From the NCBI GenBank assembly GCA_024404475.1, contig JAKSPV010000068.1, forward strand, positions 1-7,968: a stretch of DNA of 7,968 bases, read 5' to 3'. The stretch comes from Clostridia bacterium (GTDB taxonomy: Bacteria > Bacillota > Clostridia > Oscillospirales > CAG-272). Below the pieces are notes generated by a model. That model searched no databases. It had not been told where the DNA came from and saw only the letters and a list, made by a program, of their open reading frames with translations. Both the position numbers and the translations under genes were made by a program. Shown one piece after another: positions 5,798 through 7,968 of this stretch; positions within the stretch are counted from its first letter, which is position 1; every line of letters begins with the position of its first letter.

Positions 5798-5806
<9 letters not shown>
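5754..5806 (+). promoter_or_regulatory. Candidate antiterminator pairing in the pyrR leader
   Basis: The 3' side of the PyrR hairpin can pair downstream in two mutually exclusive ways. CCGGCAAGATG (5754-5764) pairs with TATTTTGCCGG (5788-5798) over 11 positions with two G-T pairs, reaching the base of the terminator. Alternatively GGCAAGAT (5756-5763) pairs with ATCTTGTC (5799-5806), directly blocking the terminator's 5' arm. Both are incompatible with the PyrR hairpin, as an antiterminator should be. Which forms is not decided from sequence alone. Confidence 0.5.
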
Positions 5807-6409
<603 letters not shown>

Positions 6410-6475
6410 TGTTTTGCGGCACCGCCGCCTGACATACCATTCCCGCAAAAAATTTTATTACGGAGGGATCTTCCC

Positions 6476-7801
6476 ATGAAACTGGCGTATAACGTCAAAG
6501 ACAAGCCGAAATTCGGCCAGCTCCTCATCTTCGCACTCCAGCAGCTCCTTGCGATCATGGCTGCCACCATCGCCGTCCCGAACATCATCGGCAACGGCAT
6601 GAGCCCCGCCGCCGCTCTGTTCGGCGCAGGCGCAGGCACGATCATCTACCTGCTCTTCACCAAGTTCTCGAGCCCCGTGTTCCTCGGCTCGTCCTTCGCA
6701 TTCCTCGGCTCCATGGGTGCTGCATTCGGCGGCGCCGCTTCCGTCTCCGTCGGCTACGCCGGCCTTCTGATCGGCGCGATCTTCGCCGGCCTCGTTTACG
6801 TCCTCATCGCGATCATCGTCAAGCTTGTCGGTGTTAACTGGATCAACAAGCTGATGCCCGCCGTCGTTATCGGCCCGACCGTCGCGATCATCGGTCTGTC
6901 GCTTGCCGGCAACGCGATCGGCGACCTCCAGGCAGCTTCCTTTGCTACCGCTAACGTTTACCTCTGCATCCTCGTCGGCCTCGTGACGCTCGCCGTCACC
7001 ATGATCTGCTCCGTCTACGGCAAGGGCTTCATCAAGATGATCCCGTTCGTCATGGGTATCGTCGCCGGTTATGCGCTCGCCGCGATCCTCACCGTGATCG
7101 GTGACGCTACGGGCAATGAAGCGCTCCGCATGATCAACTTCGCCGCATTCGAAAATATGCAGTGGATCCCCGAGTTCTCCTTCGTCAAGGCATTTGAAGG
7201 ATTCAAGTCCATCGACGGTGCGTACATCGCTTCCATCGCCGTCGGTTACGTTCCGGTCGCGTTCGTTGTCTTCGCAGAGCACATCGCCGACCACAAGAAC
7301 ATCTCCTCCATCATCGAGAGCGACCTGCTCGAAAATCCCGGCCTGCACCGCACCCTGCTCGGTGACGGCGTCGGCTCCATGGTCGGTGCGTTCTTCGGCG
7401 GCTGCCCGAACACCACTTACGGCGAGTCCATCGGCTGCGTCGCCATTTCCGGCAACGCTTCCGTCGTGACGATCCTGACCACCGCTATCATGGCGATGCT
7501 CATCTCCTTCGTCGCTCCGTTCTCCACCTTCCTCGCAACGATCCCGCGCTGCGTCATGGGCGGTGTCTGCATGGCTCTCTACGGCTTCATCGCCGTCTCC
7601 GGCCTGAAGATGGTCCAGAAGGTTGACCTCGAAGACAACCGCAACCTCTTCACCGTTTCCGTCATCCTCATCGCCGGCATCGGCGGCCTCTCCATCACCG
7701 TCGGCAAGGTCACCCTTACCACGATCGCCTGCGCGCTGATCCTCGGCATCCTGACGAACGTCATGCTCTCCGGCAAGAAGAAATCCGAAGACAAGGAATA
7801 A
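6476..7801 (+). CDS. uraA: Uracil permease, NCS2 (nucleobase:cation symporter-2) family
   Basis: 441 residues, very hydrophobic, full length for an NCS2 transporter (14 membrane segments expected). It would import uracil with protons across the inner membrane. Matches to E. coli UraA are SSPVFLGSSFAFLGS (65-79), VFAEHIADHKN (265-275) with E268 equivalent to the uracil-binding E241, LLENPGLHRTLLGDG (284-298), and PNTTYGESIG (311-320) with E317 equivalent to E290. MGGVCMALYGFIAVSGLK (361-378) is also typical. The first-helix motif, usually QH, is QQ (Q22-Q23) here. CGGAGGG at 6461-6467, eight bases upstream, supports the start. Co-transcription with pyrR supports uracil as substrate, but xanthine or another nucleobase is not excluded. 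Codons favour C- and T-ending forms more than the left-hand genes, consistent with high expression. Confidence 0.94.
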   Translation: MKLAYNVKDKPKFGQLLIFALQQLLAIMAATIAVPNIIGNGMSPAAALFGAGAGTIIYLLFTKFSSPVFLGSSFAFLGSMGAAFGGAASVSVGYAGLLIGAIFAGLVYVLIAIIVKLVGVNWINKLMPAVVIGPTVAIIGLSLAGNAIGDLQAASFATANVYLCILVGLVTLAVTMICSVYGKGFIKMIPFVMGIVAGYALAAILTVIGDATGNEALRMINFAAFENMQWIPEFSFVKAFEGFKSIDGAYIASIAVGYVPVAFVVFAEHIADHKNISSIIESDLLENPGLHRTLLGDGVGSMVGAFFGGCPNTTYGESIGCVAISGNASVVTILTTAIMAMLISFVAPFSTFLATIPRCVMGGVCMALYGFIAVSGLKMVQKVDLEDNRNLFTVSVILIAGIGGLSITVGKVTLTTIACALILGILTNVMLSGKKKSEDKE

Positions 7802-7812
7802 TCCCAAGCCGC

Positions 7813-7845
7813 AAAAGCCGGGCTCTCACGAGCCCGGCTTTTTTT
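7813..7845 (+). terminator. Intrinsic terminator of the pyrR-uraA operon
   Basis: AGCCGGGCTC (7816-7825), TCAC loop, GAGCCCGGCT (7830-7839) form a perfect 10-bp stem, extended by AAA/TTT, and followed by a T-run to 7845 and more T after one C. It begins 12 bases after the permease stop. Confidence 0.95.
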
Positions 7846-7875
7846 CTTTTGAAAATCTTTCCCGCCGGGCGCTTC

Positions 7876-7893
7876 TGTCCGTTCAAACGGACA
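7876..7893. promoter_or_regulatory. Operator-like inverted repeat upstream of the right-edge gene
   Basis: TGTCCGTT-CA-AACGGACA: perfect 8-bp arms around a 2-bp centre. It covers the position where the -35 element would be for the TATGAT at 7904-7909 and has no T-tract after it, so it looks like a repressor binding site, not a terminator. Confidence 0.6.
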
Positions 7894-7909
7894 CGTGATG
7901 CGGTATGAT
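7882..7909 (+). promoter_or_regulatory. Possible promoter for the right-edge gene
   Basis: TATGAT (7904-7909) is a good -10 hexamer; the -35 is weak (TTCAAA at 7882-7887, 16-base spacer) and lies inside the inverted repeat. A weak -35 overlapping an operator fits a regulated promoter. Confidence 0.5.
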
Positions 7910-7933
7910 AGTCCCCGGAGAGGGGGGATCGGC

Positions 7934-7968
7934 ATGACAGACGAAGAAGTGCTGCGCGTCGCACGCGC
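7934..7968 (+). CDS. Start of an unidentified gene, cut by the window edge
   Basis: ATG at 7934 is preceded by GAGAGGGGGG (7918-7927), six bases upstream, a strong ribosome site. Only eleven full codons are visible (MTDEEVLRVAR), too few to name a family. The promoter and operator-like repeat just upstream support a real, regulated gene. It could encode its own repressor, but nothing in the visible residues shows that. Confidence 0.6.
   Translation, partial: MTDEEVLRVAR

Noticed and set aside
6410..6475. A separate permease promoter (CTGACA, then TTTTAT after 18 bases) and the GCGGC/GCCGC mini-hairpin
   Set aside because: Hexamers match poorly and the hairpin is 5 bp with a 3-base loop and no T-tract; co-transcription with pyrR is simpler.
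6458..7807. 449-codon open frame antisense to the permease
   Set aside because: It mirrors the uraA codons and is extremely rich in D, E and G with no plausible fold; the sense strand matches a known family along its full length.

Overview
The window looks like chromosomal DNA of a high-GC Gram-positive anaerobe, most likely a gut clostridium of the Oscillospirales or a related order. This is an inference from the gene content (PyrR-type attenuation, a D-amino-acid aminotransferase, a clostridial-style two-domain acyltransferase), strong AGGAGG-type ribosome binding sites and several good sigma-A promoters with 17-bp spacers. No insertion sequence, phage gene, tRNA, rRNA or CRISPR array was seen. 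All recognisable genes are housekeeping or modest accessory functions.

Left part, minus strand (1-2405): a strong promoter (2377-2405) drives a 126-residue two-helix membrane protein of unknown function. A terminator (1874-1900) follows, then thioredoxin reductase trxB, then a 148-bp gap packed with three successive inverted repeats (811-924), then a D-amino-acid aminotransferase (dat) that runs off the left edge. The thioredoxin reductase has its redox-active CAIC but lacks the NADPH-phosphate-binding arginines.

Middle, plus strand (2450-4330): a divergent promoter (2450-2478) reads a two-gene operon. It encodes a TIM-barrel sugar-phosphate isomerase/epimerase-like protein and a GNAT-related acyltransferase-like protein, and it ends in a bidirectional terminator shared with the converging genes.

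Middle-right, minus strand (4340-5622): a YwaF/TMEM164-like integral membrane protein is read from its own promoter. It is followed by a STAS-domain anti-anti-sigma-factor-like protein, which has a second promoter inside the last codons of the membrane protein gene.

Right part, plus strand (5694-7845): this is a classic pyrimidine-salvage unit. A promoter is followed by a leader holding a PyrR-type RNA-binding hairpin, possible antiterminator pairings and a strong intrinsic terminator, then pyrR and a uracil permease of the NCS2 family (uraA/pyrP), then a terminator. High UMP is expected to make PyrR hold the leader in the terminating form, lowering pyrR and permease expression. At the right edge a new gene begins (7934 onward) behind an 18-bp operator-like inverted repeat (7876-7893).

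I found no clearly new multi-gene system. The best leads are the divergent PyrR loop, the altered nucleotide-binding motif in TrxB, the palindrome cluster upstream of dat, and the operator-like palindrome at the right edge.
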